NCBI GenBank assembly: GCA_028871815.1
Contig: JAGWMJ010000006.1
Span: 124,001 to 188,000 of the forward strand
DNA length: 64,000 nt
Reading direction: 5' to 3'
Origin: Armatimonadota bacterium
GTDB taxonomy: Bacteria; Armatimonadota; Chthonomonadetes; Chthonomonadales; Chthonomonadaceae
Position 1 is the stretch's first letter; every line of letters starts with the position of its first letter. The translations under genes were made by a program, and so were the position numbers. Shown in pieces: positions 9,140 to 18,091 of the stretch. The notes under the pieces are model-generated. The model worked only from the letters and a program-made list of their open reading frames with translations, was not told where the DNA came from and did not search any database.

Positions 9140-9862
9140 ATGAGTATATCCGCTTCCAACAGCGCGCCGCCAAGCCCGTCGCGCCATGGCCGACGTTTGG
9201 CACGGAAAGCTGCGATCGGCCTGGTCGTATTCCTTGTCCCGGCGAGCCTTTTTCTCTGGTACATCGGTGTTTTCGGCGGGAACGTGCGCGTGGTGGTGCC
9301 TGGCGTTGCATATCGCAGCGCGGAACTCACCGGTTCCAACCTTGGCACGGTGCTGAAGCAGGACGGTATCCGTACCGTTATCAATCTGCGTGGCGGCTCA
9401 ATGAAGAACGCCTGGTACCGGTCGGAGTTGGCGGAGTGTGCCGCGCACCACGTTCGCCACGTGGATGTACCGATGAGCGCTCTACGCTATCCATCGCCCG
9501 CTGCGCTCGACGGCCTTCTTGCCGCTTTTGATAAGGGGCCATATCCGGTGCTGTTTCACTGTGCCGGCGGCGCCGATCGCTCCGGTTTGGCCGGTACGCT
9601 GTTCCTGGATGTATACCGGCACGTGCCGCTGGATGCCGCTGAGAACCGGCAGCTTACATGGCGGTATGGTCACATGGCGTTCACCGAGACGCACTTTATG
9701 AACGATTTTTTTACTCTCTACCGTAACACCGGCGCCGGTATGCCACTGCGTACGTGGATTGTACAGAAGTATCCGGCGCTCTACGCGGCGCTGCCGTCAC
9801 GCGACCGGGGCGCCGGCTTCGACCTGACACCTACAGCGCCGGCAAAGGTTGGCGGAACCTGA
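9140..9862 (+). CDS. Membrane-anchored tyrosine/dual-specificity phosphatase-like protein
   Basis: The 240-residue protein starts with a basic stretch and one membrane helix (GLVVFLVPASLFLWYIGVF), followed by an extracytoplasmic phosphatase domain. The catalytic P-loop is HCAGGADRSG, matching HCx5R, and RTVINLRGG is the upstream strand typical of the DSP-like family (TIGR01244/PF13350-like). The catalytic Cys and Arg are present, so activity is expected; possible substrates are phosphotyrosine proteins or phosphoinositide-like lipids. The ATG at 9140 was preferred because a likely -10 box overlaps the longer GTG start. Confidence 0.78.
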   Translation: MSISASNSAPPSPSRHGRRLARKAAIGLVVFLVPASLFLWYIGVFGGNVRVVVPGVAYRSAELTGSNLGTVLKQDGIRTVINLRGGSMKNAWYRSELAECAAHHVRHVDVPMSALRYPSPAALDGLLAAFDKGPYPVLFHCAGGADRSGLAGTLFLDVYRHVPLDAAENRQLTWRYGHMAFTETHFMNDFFTLYRNTGAGMPLRTWIVQKYPALYAALPSRDRGAGFDLTPTAPAKVGGT

Positions 9863-9891
9863 TCCCGGCTCACTGAGGAGGCGAGGCATTC

Positions 9892-12522
9892 ATGCGGTAC
9901 GATTGTCGTTCCATTGGATTGCCGACGATTGCCTGTCTCACCACCCTCATGGCTTTGTCGATGGCTACGGGTGGCAAGCCGGTCGTCGCGCAAACAGCTC
10001 CGATGCGGAGCGCTACGGGCCGCTTCATCTCGGCGCAAGGTGTCGCGGCGCAGGTCGGCAGCTTCCCTTGTAATCTGGCGCTGAGTCCACGAGGAAACTG
10101 GATTGCTGTGACCACATCCGGCTCACGCGAGGTACTGACCCTCGTGAGCTCGGTTGATGACCATGTAACCGCTCGAATACCGTTCAACAGCCACCCAAAG
10201 GGTGGTTCGCGGGCGGCACTGTACTACGGACTGGCATTCTCGAGGCGCGCGGGTGAAACCCGGCTGTACGTTTCGCGCGGGCCAGAAGACCTCGTTTCGG
10301 TTTACCGCGTCACCGGAACGGGTGGTCTTCAGCGGGACGGCGATCCGCTGCACGACCCCTCGCACTGGCCCGGCGGCCTCGGTACGGGCGGCGGACCGAA
10401 CTTTTTGGCCGGCATTGCCGTAAACAGCACGGGTACCGTTCTTTACACCACGCGCAACGAATCGAGTAGCTGGACGGATGAACACGGCTCCGTCGGCGTT
10501 CTTAGCACGCGTACGGGCAAAGTGCTTGCGCAGGTGACAACGCCGGGGTTTCCGTACGCTATTGCCGCGGTTACCGCGGGCCCGCTGGCTGATAAGCGCC
10601 TCTACGTTGCCAGCGAACGCGATGGCGTGGTGTCGGATATCGATGTCACCAACCCAGCGGCTCCGGTGGTTTTGCGTAACATTCCAACCGGCACGCAGCC
10701 GGAAGCATTACTGCTGAATCACTCGCAGACGCGGCTCTTTGTGGCGAATGCCGGCAGCGACACCGTGACTGCGCTTAACCCCGCCACGGATGCCGTGGAG
10801 GGCGCCATCCTGATGCGCCCAAGCTCAGTGCGCGGCCTGCCGGGCTGCACGCCGACCGGCCTTGCATTGAGCCCGGACGACTCCACGCTCTATGTTGCGC
10901 TCGCCGATATGAACGCGATCGCAGTGGTCCGGTTCGCCAACGGAGGGCATCGATTCCTTGGTTACATTCCCACCGGCTGGTATCCCACCGCGGTTGGAGT
11001 GAGCAGCGATGGCGAACGATTGTTCGTCACCAACGCCAAGGGCATTCGCAGTCCGTCACCCAATGCTCGGCAATTGGGTCCCGGCGGACGGTGGGGCACC
11101 TACATCCTCGATATCCTGGAAGGCAGCCTCTCCATGATGTCGGTGCCGCGAGATGCCGACATGCCGGCCCTCACAGCGCAGTCGGTACATAACGCCACGG
11201 TAGCCAACGTAGGTAAATGGGTTAGTGCAGGCGGTACCGCCGGCGGTGTGCCGCCCACAGGGATCCGGCACGTGATCTACATCATCAAGGAGAACAGGAC
11301 CTACGACCAGGTACTTGGTGACGACCCACGGGGCAACGGCGACCCGAGCCTGACCCTTTTCGGCAAGAAAACCACGCCGAATCAACACGCGTTGGCAGAC
11401 AGGTTCGTGCTACTTGATAACTTCTACTGCGCCGGAGAGGTATCCGCTGACGGCTGGCTGTGGTGCGTTGGCGGCATGTCCAACGCCTATTCAGCCCGCA
11501 ACGTACCATTCAATTACAGCGGCCGCGGACGCGACTACGACTTCGAAGGCGCCGTCAATGGCGTGCCGGTTGACATGCTGGGTGAACCGGATGTGGCGGA
11601 GCCTTATGGCGGCTACATTTGGGATGCCTGCCTGCGGCAAGGCGTAAGCTACCGCACATACGGGATTTACGAAGCCTATGGTTCGGTTGGCGCCGGAGGC
11701 AAGCTGCTCACGAAGCCGAACGAGCCGACCAAGCAGGCGCTTACGGGTATTCACACCGATCCCGACTTTATGCGGTTCGCCACCCGTTATGCCGACAGTG
11801 ACGCATGGCGCATCGACCGGGCCGCGGCTCCAAAGCAATTGCTGGCGTTTGGTCGGAATCATGCTCCAGATCGCTTCAGCGAGTGGAAGCGCGAATTCGA
11901 CGGGTATGTGAAGAACCACGATCTGCCGCAGTTTGAGATGGTGCGGTTTATGCGGGATCACACAGCCGGCACTACACCCGGCCTCCAAACACCCACCGCG
12001 ATGGTGGCGGACAACGACTACGCGGTGGGAGAGCTTGTTGACGCCGTTTCCCACAGCCCGTACTGGGCCAGTACCGCCATCTTTGTGGTTGAGGACGATG
12101 CTCAGGATGGCGAAGACCATGTGGACTGCCATCGCTCCACCTGTTACGTCATCAGTCCCTGGGTAAAGCCGGGGCTGGTGGACCACAGGTTTTCCAACAC
12201 CGACTCGGTTTTGCACACTATGGAGGCGCTGCTGAAACTGAAGCCGATGTGCCAGTTCGACGCGGAGTCCAGGCCGCTGCAGGTATTCGGCAGCACGGCG
12301 GCGAATATCACACCGTACGACGCGATTCTGCCGTCGCGGGCCGTCATCGCACAGTTCAACACGCATACTTCGTACCGCTGGCGTGACTCCGAGAAGATGA
12401 ACTTCTCGGTGGCCGATGCGGCGCCCGAGGCTGCGCTGAACAGCATCGTGTGGCACTCTGTAAAGGGAGCCGTGGTACCCGATCCGGCCACGCGTCGCAG
12501 CCTGAAGGGTGTGAGCCGATGA
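9892..12522 (+). CDS. Exported beta-propeller plus phosphoesterase-family protein
   Basis: The 876-residue protein has an N-terminal signal peptide (cleavage after about residue 34). Residues about 50-440 form a YncE/YVTN-type beta-propeller with recurring LYVA, LFVANAGSDTV and LFVTNAKG blades. Residues about 460-830 form a phosphoesterase domain (PF04185, alkaline-phosphatase superfamily), opening with HVIYIIKENRTYDQVLGD and carrying the metal-site stretch FVVEDDAQDGEDHVDCHRS. Such fusions are common in Acidobacteria, Planctomycetes and Armatimonadota and probably hydrolyse phosphate esters in the periplasm. It has no obvious operon partner beyond the phosphatase 29 bases upstream. Confidence 0.88.
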   Translation: MRYDCRSIGLPTIACLTTLMALSMATGGKPVVAQTAPMRSATGRFISAQGVAAQVGSFPCNLALSPRGNWIAVTTSGSREVLTLVSSVDDHVTARIPFNSHPKGGSRAALYYGLAFSRRAGETRLYVSRGPEDLVSVYRVTGTGGLQRDGDPLHDPSHWPGGLGTGGGPNFLAGIAVNSTGTVLYTTRNESSSWTDEHGSVGVLSTRTGKVLAQVTTPGFPYAIAAVTAGPLADKRLYVASERDGVVSDIDVTNPAAPVVLRNIPTGTQPEALLLNHSQTRLFVANAGSDTVTALNPATDAVEGAILMRPSSVRGLPGCTPTGLALSPDDSTLYVALADMNAIAVVRFANGGHRFLGYIPTGWYPTAVGVSSDGERLFVTNAKGIRSPSPNARQLGPGGRWGTYILDILEGSLSMMSVPRDADMPALTAQSVHNATVANVGKWVSAGGTAGGVPPTGIRHVIYIIKENRTYDQVLGDDPRGNGDPSLTLFGKKTTPNQHALADRFVLLDNFYCAGEVSADGWLWCVGGMSNAYSARNVPFNYSGRGRDYDFEGAVNGVPVDMLGEPDVAEPYGGYIWDACLRQGVSYRTYGIYEAYGSVGAGGKLLTKPNEPTKQALTGIHTDPDFMRFATRYADSDAWRIDRAAAPKQLLAFGRNHAPDRFSEWKREFDGYVKNHDLPQFEMVRFMRDHTAGTTPGLQTPTAMVADNDYAVGELVDAVSHSPYWASTAIFVVEDDAQDGEDHVDCHRSTCYVISPWVKPGLVDHRFSNTDSVLHTMEALLKLKPMCQFDAESRPLQVFGSTAANITPYDAILPSRAVIAQFNTHTSYRWRDSEKMNFSVADAAPEAALNSIVWHSVKGAVVPDPATRRSLKGVSR

Positions 12523-12621
12523 ACCGTAACCGGGGCGGGTGCATCCAAACCTGTACCCGGCGCGTGCTGCCACGGGGCGACAAACACGGTATTCGCGCAG
12601 CGTTAACGGCCGGACGGGGTG

Positions 12622-12650
12622 TTGACACCTCATCGTAAACCTGTTACAAT
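12622..12650 (+). promoter_or_regulatory. Strong sigma-70-type promoter of the pilM operon
   Basis: A perfect -35 TTGACA (12622-12627) and a -10 TACAAT (12645-12650) are separated by exactly 17 bases. Transcription would start near 12657, giving a leader of about 165 bases before pilM at 12822. It lies in a roughly 300-base gap that otherwise holds no supported gene. Confidence 0.8.
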
Positions 12651-12821
12651 GCCCATGCCAGTATCTGTCGGGAACGACGTCGCGCCACGCAATCTGCCAC
12701 TTACGATGCGTCAAATAGAGTGCTCAGAGTTCGGTTGCGTTGCGTCGTCGCTCATCTGGTCCTTCAAGCTCTCGCGCCGCAGCAGCCAACATTCCGTCGC
12801 TCGATAGGGGAACAGTGAAGC

Positions 12822-14303
12822 ATGGCCGGTGGATCGTACGTAGGGCTTGATATCGGCACCAGCCTGATGAAGGTTACAGAGTGCCGCAGGGGCTCCGGTG
12901 GCAGCATTGAAGTTACTGCGATTGGCTACGCCCCAACCCCGACCGACGCGTATGAGAACAGCATCATCGTGGACGCGGCGGCGTTGGGCAAGGCCGTCAA
13001 GGATCTGATGAAGCAGGCTGGTGTGAGCTCCAAGGCAGTTGTCAGTTCGGTAGCCGGGCAATCTGCGGTTGTGGTGCGGGTTATAGAAGTACCGCAGATG
13101 TCTGACAACGAACTGGCCGAAGCGATGAAGTGGGAGGTGGAGCGCCACGTGCCCTTCGCGGTAAGCGAAGTTGTGATGGACTTCAAGCCCATCGATCGGG
13201 GCATGGCTACTTCCGACGGTCAGCAGATGGAAGTGCTGATGGCGGTTGCCCAGCAGGAGCTGATCGATCGGCATGTTGAGGTGCTGTTTGCGGCCGGCTG
13301 CAAGCCGGTGGCGATCGACGTGGAGCCGCTCGCCGTTGGACGCTCACTGCTGGATCTCGGCATTACCAGCACCACCCCCGGATATGCCGTAGCCGTTATC
13401 AATATCGGCGCTTCAAACACAGATATCTCCATATACCGCGATAAGCTGCTCGCGTTTCCGCGATCGCTTCCGCTTGCAGGTAACCAGTTGACGCAGGCAA
13501 TCGCCTCCGCGATGGGCCTCTCGTTTGAAGATGCCGAGCGTCAGAAGTGTGATGTGGGTGAAGTAATACTCGATCAGTTATCGCCCGGAGGCTGGCAGCC
13601 CCCGGCGACCTCTCCGACCGGCGGCGGCTTCGTGGACTTTTCGATACCCGCCTCACCGGGCGCGTCGGAACCCGCAGCAGCTCCGGCTCCAAGTTCTTCA
13701 CCATCGGGCCGGATGCCATTCGATTTCTCATCACCGGGCGAGGCTGCGCCGCCGGCGCAGGCCGACCTCACCGGCGGACTGCCGGGCGCTGCGGCTCTGC
13801 CTGAGCCGACGGGCTCCGAGGTTAGCGCGCCGGTCAGCGGCAGCGATACCGCCGAACCGGACGCCACGCCCGAGGCGCCACTGCCCGCCGCATTGACCCA
13901 TGCGGAAGGCAACGCGATTCGCATCCAGGTGTTCAACGCAATGGCGCCGGTGCTAACCGAGATGGCCCAGGAAATCCGCCGTTCTCTGGATTACTATCGC
14001 GGCAAGTCGTCCGATGCTCGGGTTGACGAGATCCTGATTACCGGCGGTGGTTCGCAACTCAAGAATCTCGCTCCGTTTCTCGAGCAGGAGCTCGGCGTTC
14101 CGGCCAAAGTCGCCAATCCGCTTGCTGGCGTTACGGTCACGGCAAAGAACTACTCGCCCGACCACATGGCCCGAATGGCGCAGATATTTCCGGTTAGCGT
14201 GGGTTTGGGTGTCGTGGAGTTGGTCGCTCCAGCCAAAGCCGCCACTCGACCGAAAAAGCCGCCGAAAGCACCTAAAGTAAAGGCTGGACAGGCAGAGGCT
14301 TAG
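12822..14303 (+). CDS. pilM: Type IV pilus assembly protein PilM with a Pro/Ala-rich insertion
   Basis: PilM is the actin-like cytoplasmic ATPase that binds the PilN N-terminus and links the pilus alignment complex to the motor. Here YVGLDIGTSLMKV (residues 5-17) is the phosphate-1 motif, and VINIGASNTDISIY and EILITGGGSQLKNL are the later nucleotide-binding motifs. At 493 residues it is about 130 longer than usual; the extra length is a Pro/Ala/Ser/Gly-rich segment at about residues 255-360. A Lys/Pro-rich tail closes the protein. It is the first gene after a near-consensus promoter and precedes pilN by 40 bases. Confidence 0.92.
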   Translation: MAGGSYVGLDIGTSLMKVTECRRGSGGSIEVTAIGYAPTPTDAYENSIIVDAAALGKAVKDLMKQAGVSSKAVVSSVAGQSAVVVRVIEVPQMSDNELAEAMKWEVERHVPFAVSEVVMDFKPIDRGMATSDGQQMEVLMAVAQQELIDRHVEVLFAAGCKPVAIDVEPLAVGRSLLDLGITSTTPGYAVAVINIGASNTDISIYRDKLLAFPRSLPLAGNQLTQAIASAMGLSFEDAERQKCDVGEVILDQLSPGGWQPPATSPTGGGFVDFSIPASPGASEPAAAPAPSSSPSGRMPFDFSSPGEAAPPAQADLTGGLPGAAALPEPTGSEVSAPVSGSDTAEPDATPEAPLPAALTHAEGNAIRIQVFNAMAPVLTEMAQEIRRSLDYYRGKSSDARVDEILITGGGSQLKNLAPFLEQELGVPAKVANPLAGVTVTAKNYSPDHMARMAQIFPVSVGLGVVELVAPAKAATRPKKPPKAPKVKAGQAEA

Positions 14304-14343
14304 TCGCGAATCCCGGACCTGGCGACCGTCGGAGAAACTCACT

Positions 14344-15246
14344 ATGTTACGCGTAAATCTGCTGCCACCCTATATCTACGACAAGCAAAAGAAGGGCAAG
14401 GTGGCTGTCGTCTGGGGCGTCGCGCTGGCGCTGCTGGTGGTTGGCTTTGTGCTGTGGCTGAGTTCCGTCCAGGCTGCCCTGAACTCCGCAACGGATGAAG
14501 ACAACACCGCGAAGAACTACCAGAACACCTACAATGACCTGAATACCCAGATTGCGGCCGTCCAGACCGCAATCGCGGCGACGCAGGCACGTCAGACGTT
14601 TGTGGCAAATGCAGCTACGTACAACGAGGCATGGCCGGACTTGTTCAGCCACGTTCGCGACCTGATCAGCAGCAACGTTGTGCTCTATCAGATGCAGTTG
14701 GCGGGTGATCGGCAGACCATTACCTTCTCCGGGTTCGCACCGTCCGAAAAGGCGCTGGTGCAGTGGTGGCAGCAGCTGCGGACGCATACCGATGTGATCC
14801 AGCAGGTATCGCTTTCCCTACCGCCGCATCCATTTGTGCCAAACGGCGGAGTCGCCGGTAACAACGCGCCGCTTGGCGCGCAGGGCGGCGCCCCTCCCGG
14901 TTTTACCATCCAGCAAAAGATGCAGGCGATGAGCGGCGCTGCCGGCAGCCTCATGGGCGGTGGCCCAACACAAGCCCGCGGCACCGCCGGAGGTGGATCC
15001 CAGGCCAGCGCCAACACGGCCGTGCTCGATGGCCGGTCCGGCCTCAACTTTACCGGCGACATCGTTCTCGTGAAGCCATTTGTTGGCGGCGCGTCGGCGC
15101 CAACGTGGCCGCCCAGCGGCGGTGGGGGCGGCGGCGGAGCCGGTGGCGGCGCGTTTGGTGGGGGCAAGGGCGCAGGACCGTCGGCCGGTATGATGGGCCT
15201 TGGCGGCAGCGGCACCACCAGCAGCAGCAGCGCCGGCGCACAGTAG
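14344..15246 (+). CDS. pilN: Type IV pilus inner-membrane protein PilN
   Basis: The short N-terminal segment MLRVNLLPPY is the conserved PilM-binding motif of PilN. One membrane helix (VAVVWGVALALLVVGFVLWL) and a periplasmic coiled coil and ferredoxin-like domain follow. The family is usually about 180-200 residues; this one has 300, the surplus being a Gly/Ser-rich tail over the last 50-100 residues. PilN pairs with PilO in the inner-membrane alignment complex. GGAGAAACTCACT before the ATG is the ribosome-binding site. Confidence 0.9.
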   Translation: MLRVNLLPPYIYDKQKKGKVAVVWGVALALLVVGFVLWLSSVQAALNSATDEDNTAKNYQNTYNDLNTQIAAVQTAIAATQARQTFVANAATYNEAWPDLFSHVRDLISSNVVLYQMQLAGDRQTITFSGFAPSEKALVQWWQQLRTHTDVIQQVSLSLPPHPFVPNGGVAGNNAPLGAQGGAPPGFTIQQKMQAMSGAAGSLMGGGPTQARGTAGGGSQASANTAVLDGRSGLNFTGDIVLVKPFVGGASAPTWPPSGGGGGGGAGGGAFGGGKGAGPSAGMMGLGGSGTTSSSSAGAQ

Positions 15247-15249
15247 GAG
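15246..15249 (+). promoter_or_regulatory. Ribosome-binding site that sets a TTG start for pilO
   Basis: GGAG overlaps the last base of the pilN stop codon and lies 11 bases before TTG at 15261. No ATG or GTG in the pilO frame is suitably placed, and the TTG puts the conserved start LGKSISRLELLHIN at the N-terminus. Confidence 0.6.
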
Positions 15250-15260
15250 CAACCGAACAA

Positions 15261-16118
15261 TTGGGAAAATCAATATCCAGGCTGGAACTGCTCCACATCA
15301 ACCTCATTGGCGCGGGTGCAGCCCTCCTGCTCACCCTGATCCTCTTCTTCGCTCTCATCCGTCCTAAACAGGAGGCAACCACGGCCATGCGGGCCGATGT
15401 GGCCAGCGTTGAGGGCTCGGGTGGAACGGCGGCTGCCGTGCAGAGCAAGCAGTCTGACCTTGCCAACACCAAGAAGCAGGCTGTTCAAACGAACGCAGAC
15501 TGGCAAGTGAGTTCACGGCTGCTGATGCCGGGTGTGCCCTACGGCACCACAGATCAGATTCTGGCCACCTATGAAAACTGGCTGATCAAGGTCCCGGCAC
15601 AGTGGGGTACGTGGCTCACATCGTGGTACGATGCTCAACGCGCGGATGGAATCACACGAAACCCGGGCGTGGAGTTCGCGATCCCATCGTACTCAACCGA
15701 TCCCAACACGCTGGCGACGCTCACGGATCTCACCTTTCCACCCGGTGGAAAGGGCTGGAACGTATCACTCACGGCCAAGACATTCGACGACGCCATGCGC
15801 CACCTGATGCGATTCAACGGTATGCGCCGGCATGGTATGCCGGTGATCGATAATGTATCGCTTACGGGCCAGAGCCCCAACCTGCAGCTCAGCTATACGC
15901 TGAACATCTACGTTATTCCCGGCTCCGTACCGCCGGCTCCGGATCCCATGCTGGGCGGCGCGCTAGCATCGTCGAGCGGAGGTGGTGGCGGCGCACCGGG
16001 TCCCGGCGGCTCGCCATTCGGCAACGGCGGACCACCCGGACCGGGCGGCCAGCCACTAAGTGGCTTCGGTGGGCCAGGCGGCCGCGGCAAAAACAGTTCT
16101 GCCGGCATGATGAAGTAG
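15261..16118 (+). CDS. pilO: Type IV pilus inner-membrane protein PilO
   Basis: PilO forms a heterodimer with PilN and is the scaffold between the PilM ring and the PilP/PilQ channel. The 285-residue protein has a short cytoplasmic start, one membrane helix (LIGAGAALLLTLILFFALI, about residues 15-33), a helical/coiled stretch and a ferredoxin-like periplasmic domain. The last 55 residues are Gly/Pro-rich, unlike characterised PilO proteins. The TTG start follows the pilN stop by 14 bases; longer open frame upstream is only a shadow of the pilN tail. Confidence 0.82.
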   Translation: MGKSISRLELLHINLIGAGAALLLTLILFFALIRPKQEATTAMRADVASVEGSGGTAAAVQSKQSDLANTKKQAVQTNADWQVSSRLLMPGVPYGTTDQILATYENWLIKVPAQWGTWLTSWYDAQRADGITRNPGVEFAIPSYSTDPNTLATLTDLTFPPGGKGWNVSLTAKTFDDAMRHLMRFNGMRRHGMPVIDNVSLTGQSPNLQLSYTLNIYVIPGSVPPAPDPMLGGALASSSGGGGGAPGPGGSPFGNGGPPGPGGQPLSGFGGPGGRGKNSSAGMMK

Positions 16119-16164
16119 TAGCGATTTCACAACCGCCCGGCGGCAATACCAGGAATCCAGCTTT

Positions 16165-16968
16165 ATGAGCAAATTGAACCAACTGTTTTGGCCCGCGTTG
16201 TGCCTGGCAGCAACTGCCCTCGTTGCCGGCTGCCGCGGCGGCGCCGGCCAGGATGGCATCACCGAACCGACGAGTGCACCGATTTCCGTGGGTCAGCAGA
16301 TTCCGCCTCACGGTAATAAGGCCAAAAAGGGCGGTCAGCCAGGGACCTCAAAGCACGGCGCGCAAAAGCCCACCGGCGCCGTGCCGGGCTCGAAACACAA
16401 GCCGGCTCCCAAGGGTCAGCCCGGTCTGCCGCCGGGCAAGCATTTGCCAGTGGCGGGCGGGGCGACGGGTGGAGCGCCGACCGCGCATAAGCCGGTGGTG
16501 ACTGCCCTCGCAATTCCGCATCGCTCCGATCCATTCAGCGTTCCATGGCGCAAACCACCGCCGCCGCCTTACGTGTTTACGCAGGTTGCGCCTCTGCAGC
16601 TTGCTAACGTTCAGGTACCACCCCCGGCGCCGGTAAACGCCACGGTACGCGAAGAGCCAAGCCGCCGGGTCTCTGGTATCATGACGGGCGATGGCGTGTA
16701 CGCGATCCTGGAAGACGCCAGCGGCAATGTAGAGATCGTTCAGCCAGGATCGGTAACCAGTGACCAGTATCGAGTCGTCTCAATAAATAAGGATTCAGTC
16801 AAGCTGGAGCGAAAGGTTGCGGGTATCACCTACGTCCAGGTGGTGCCACTCAGCGATACCAGCCTTGGCCCGACTAGTGGAACCGGTAGCCTCGGCGGTC
16901 GGCCCGGCCTCGGCGGCGGACGGCCCGGCAATCTGCCGGCAGCAGGTGGCGGGGGCGGCGCTGGCTAG
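16165..16968 (+). CDS. pilP: PilP-like pilus lipoprotein
   Basis: The 267-residue protein has a lipoprotein signal ending in LVAGC (Cys about residue 22), a Lys/Gly/Pro-rich linker of about 80 residues, and a small domain (DPFSVPWR, then SGIMTGDGVYAILEDASG and the VVSINKDSVKLER strand) that resembles the PilP/GspC homology region. PilP connects PilNO to the secretin PilQ. Position between pilO and the secretin genes supports the call. The last 30 residues are Gly-rich. Overall similarity is limited, so the name rests partly on synteny. Confidence 0.7.
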   Translation: MSKLNQLFWPALCLAATALVAGCRGGAGQDGITEPTSAPISVGQQIPPHGNKAKKGGQPGTSKHGAQKPTGAVPGSKHKPAPKGQPGLPPGKHLPVAGGATGGAPTAHKPVVTALAIPHRSDPFSVPWRKPPPPPYVFTQVAPLQLANVQVPPPAPVNATVREEPSRRVSGIMTGDGVYAILEDASGNVEIVQPGSVTSDQYRVVSINKDSVKLERKVAGITYVQVVPLSDTSLGPTSGTGSLGGRPGLGGGRPGNLPAAGGGGGAG

Positions 16969-17062
16969 TAGCCGGCGCGTGCTACGGGGATTTGTGGAAG
17001 AGAAGAAACGTAAGGTAGTAAATGCGGTGTCTACAGCGCCGCGCAGGATCAGGGAGAAATCA

Positions 17063-17818
17063 ATGAGCAAGTGGCGAGTTTTCGGTATCGGCCTGGCCTC
17101 GGCCGGGCTGGCGCTGGCGGCCATGGCGGCGCTGCCCACAGCGGCGATAGCCCAGGATAACGGTGGACAGAGCGATTCCGCCGTAGCCAATCAAAAGGTG
17201 AACCTGGATGTGGAGAGCGCACAGCTTTACTACGCCCTCGAGCTTCTTTTCAAGCAGCTGAAGGGCGACGTAAGCTACGTTATCGACCCGTCGCTGAAGA
17301 CGATTCCCGTGAGTGCGCACCTGCACCAAAAGCCGTTCCAGGTAGTACTGGAAACGCTGCTGCAGCAGAGTGGCGCACCGCTAACCATCAGCGTGCAGAA
17401 CGGTATCTACAGCATCGTGCCGAAGCGTCAGGACCAGACGGCAACGCCGACCGGCACGAGCACGGACAATACCCAAACCGCACAGGAGCAGCCACGGTTT
17501 ATCAAAATACCGGGCACCTCGCTGAACTTCAACTCCATCGACATCGTGCAGGCTCTGGGTGGCCGCATCATCATGTCTACGCCTGAGGCCAACAGCTTCG
17601 GCAGTGGTGGCATGGGCGGTGGCGGCATGGGCGGCATGGGTGGCATGGGTGGTGGTATGGGTGGCATGGGTGGTATGGGCGGTATGGGTGGTATGGGCGG
17701 CATGGGCGGTGGTATGGGTGGTATGGGCGGCGGCGGCTTTGGTGGCGGCATGGGCGGAGGCGGCTTCGGCGGAGGCGGCTTCGGTGGCGGCGGCGGCTTC
17801 GGCGGCGGCGGTCGCTAA
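17063..17818 (+). CDS. Exported STN-domain protein with a Gly-Met repeat tail
   Basis: The 251-residue protein has a signal peptide (MSKWRVFGIGLASAGLALAA, cleaved near residue 31), one STN-like domain (about 45-125; LDVESAQLYYALELLF and YVIDPSLKTIPVSAHL), and a low-complexity tail of about 78 residues built of GGM and GGG units. STN domains form the N0 region of secretins and TonB receptors. No secretin barrel follows, so this is a stand-alone N-domain protein next to pilQ. The ATG at 17063 follows AGGGAGAAATCA. It may cap or extend the secretin channel (inference). Confidence 0.72.
   Translation: MSKWRVFGIGLASAGLALAAMAALPTAAIAQDNGGQSDSAVANQKVNLDVESAQLYYALELLFKQLKGDVSYVIDPSLKTIPVSAHLHQKPFQVVLETLLQQSGAPLTISVQNGIYSIVPKRQDQTATPTGTSTDNTQTAQEQPRFIKIPGTSLNFNSIDIVQALGGRIIMSTPEANSFGSGGMGGGGMGGMGGMGGGMGGMGGMGGMGGMGGMGGGMGGMGGGGFGGGMGGGGFGGGGFGGGGGFGGGGR
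17608..17735 (+). repeat. In-frame GGC-ATG-GGT tandem repeat
   Basis: A run of imperfect 6- and 9-base units (GGCATGGGT, GGTATGGGC, GGCGGTGGT) encodes the Gly-Met tail of the STN protein. Synonymous differences between units show that it is not freshly expanded. Gains or losses of a unit would keep the frame. Confidence 0.75.
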
Positions 17819-17840
17819 CATAGCGCCATCTGGCTTGGCA

Positions 17841-17879
17841 GTGTCTGCGACCGGCGGCAACACCACCGGTCGCAGACAC
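17841..17879 (+). other. Perfect 14-bp hairpin between the STN gene and pilQ
   Basis: GTGTCTGCGACCGG (17841-17854) pairs perfectly with CCGGTCGCAGACAC (17866-17879) around an 11-base loop, 23 bases after the STN stop. No U-run follows, so it may be an mRNA-stabilising or partly attenuating structure, not a classical terminator. The remaining 200 bases before pilQ show no gene. Confidence 0.65.
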
Positions 17880-18091
17880 CTGCGCGTTCCATGCGCCGGC
17901 AACAGCACTCATACTGCACCGTTGCTGGCCGCAGTAGCGCCTCGCGAATTGTGAAGTTGGAAGAAGGACTCTGCGCGAACCACGCAGAAGAGGTAGGCTG
18001 AGCCGCGGCAGCAAGCCGCGTATACGGCCACAGGGCATCGGCAACAGGTCTGACCTCTGCGCCGTCAGACATCTAAAGGGGGCTTCGCAAC

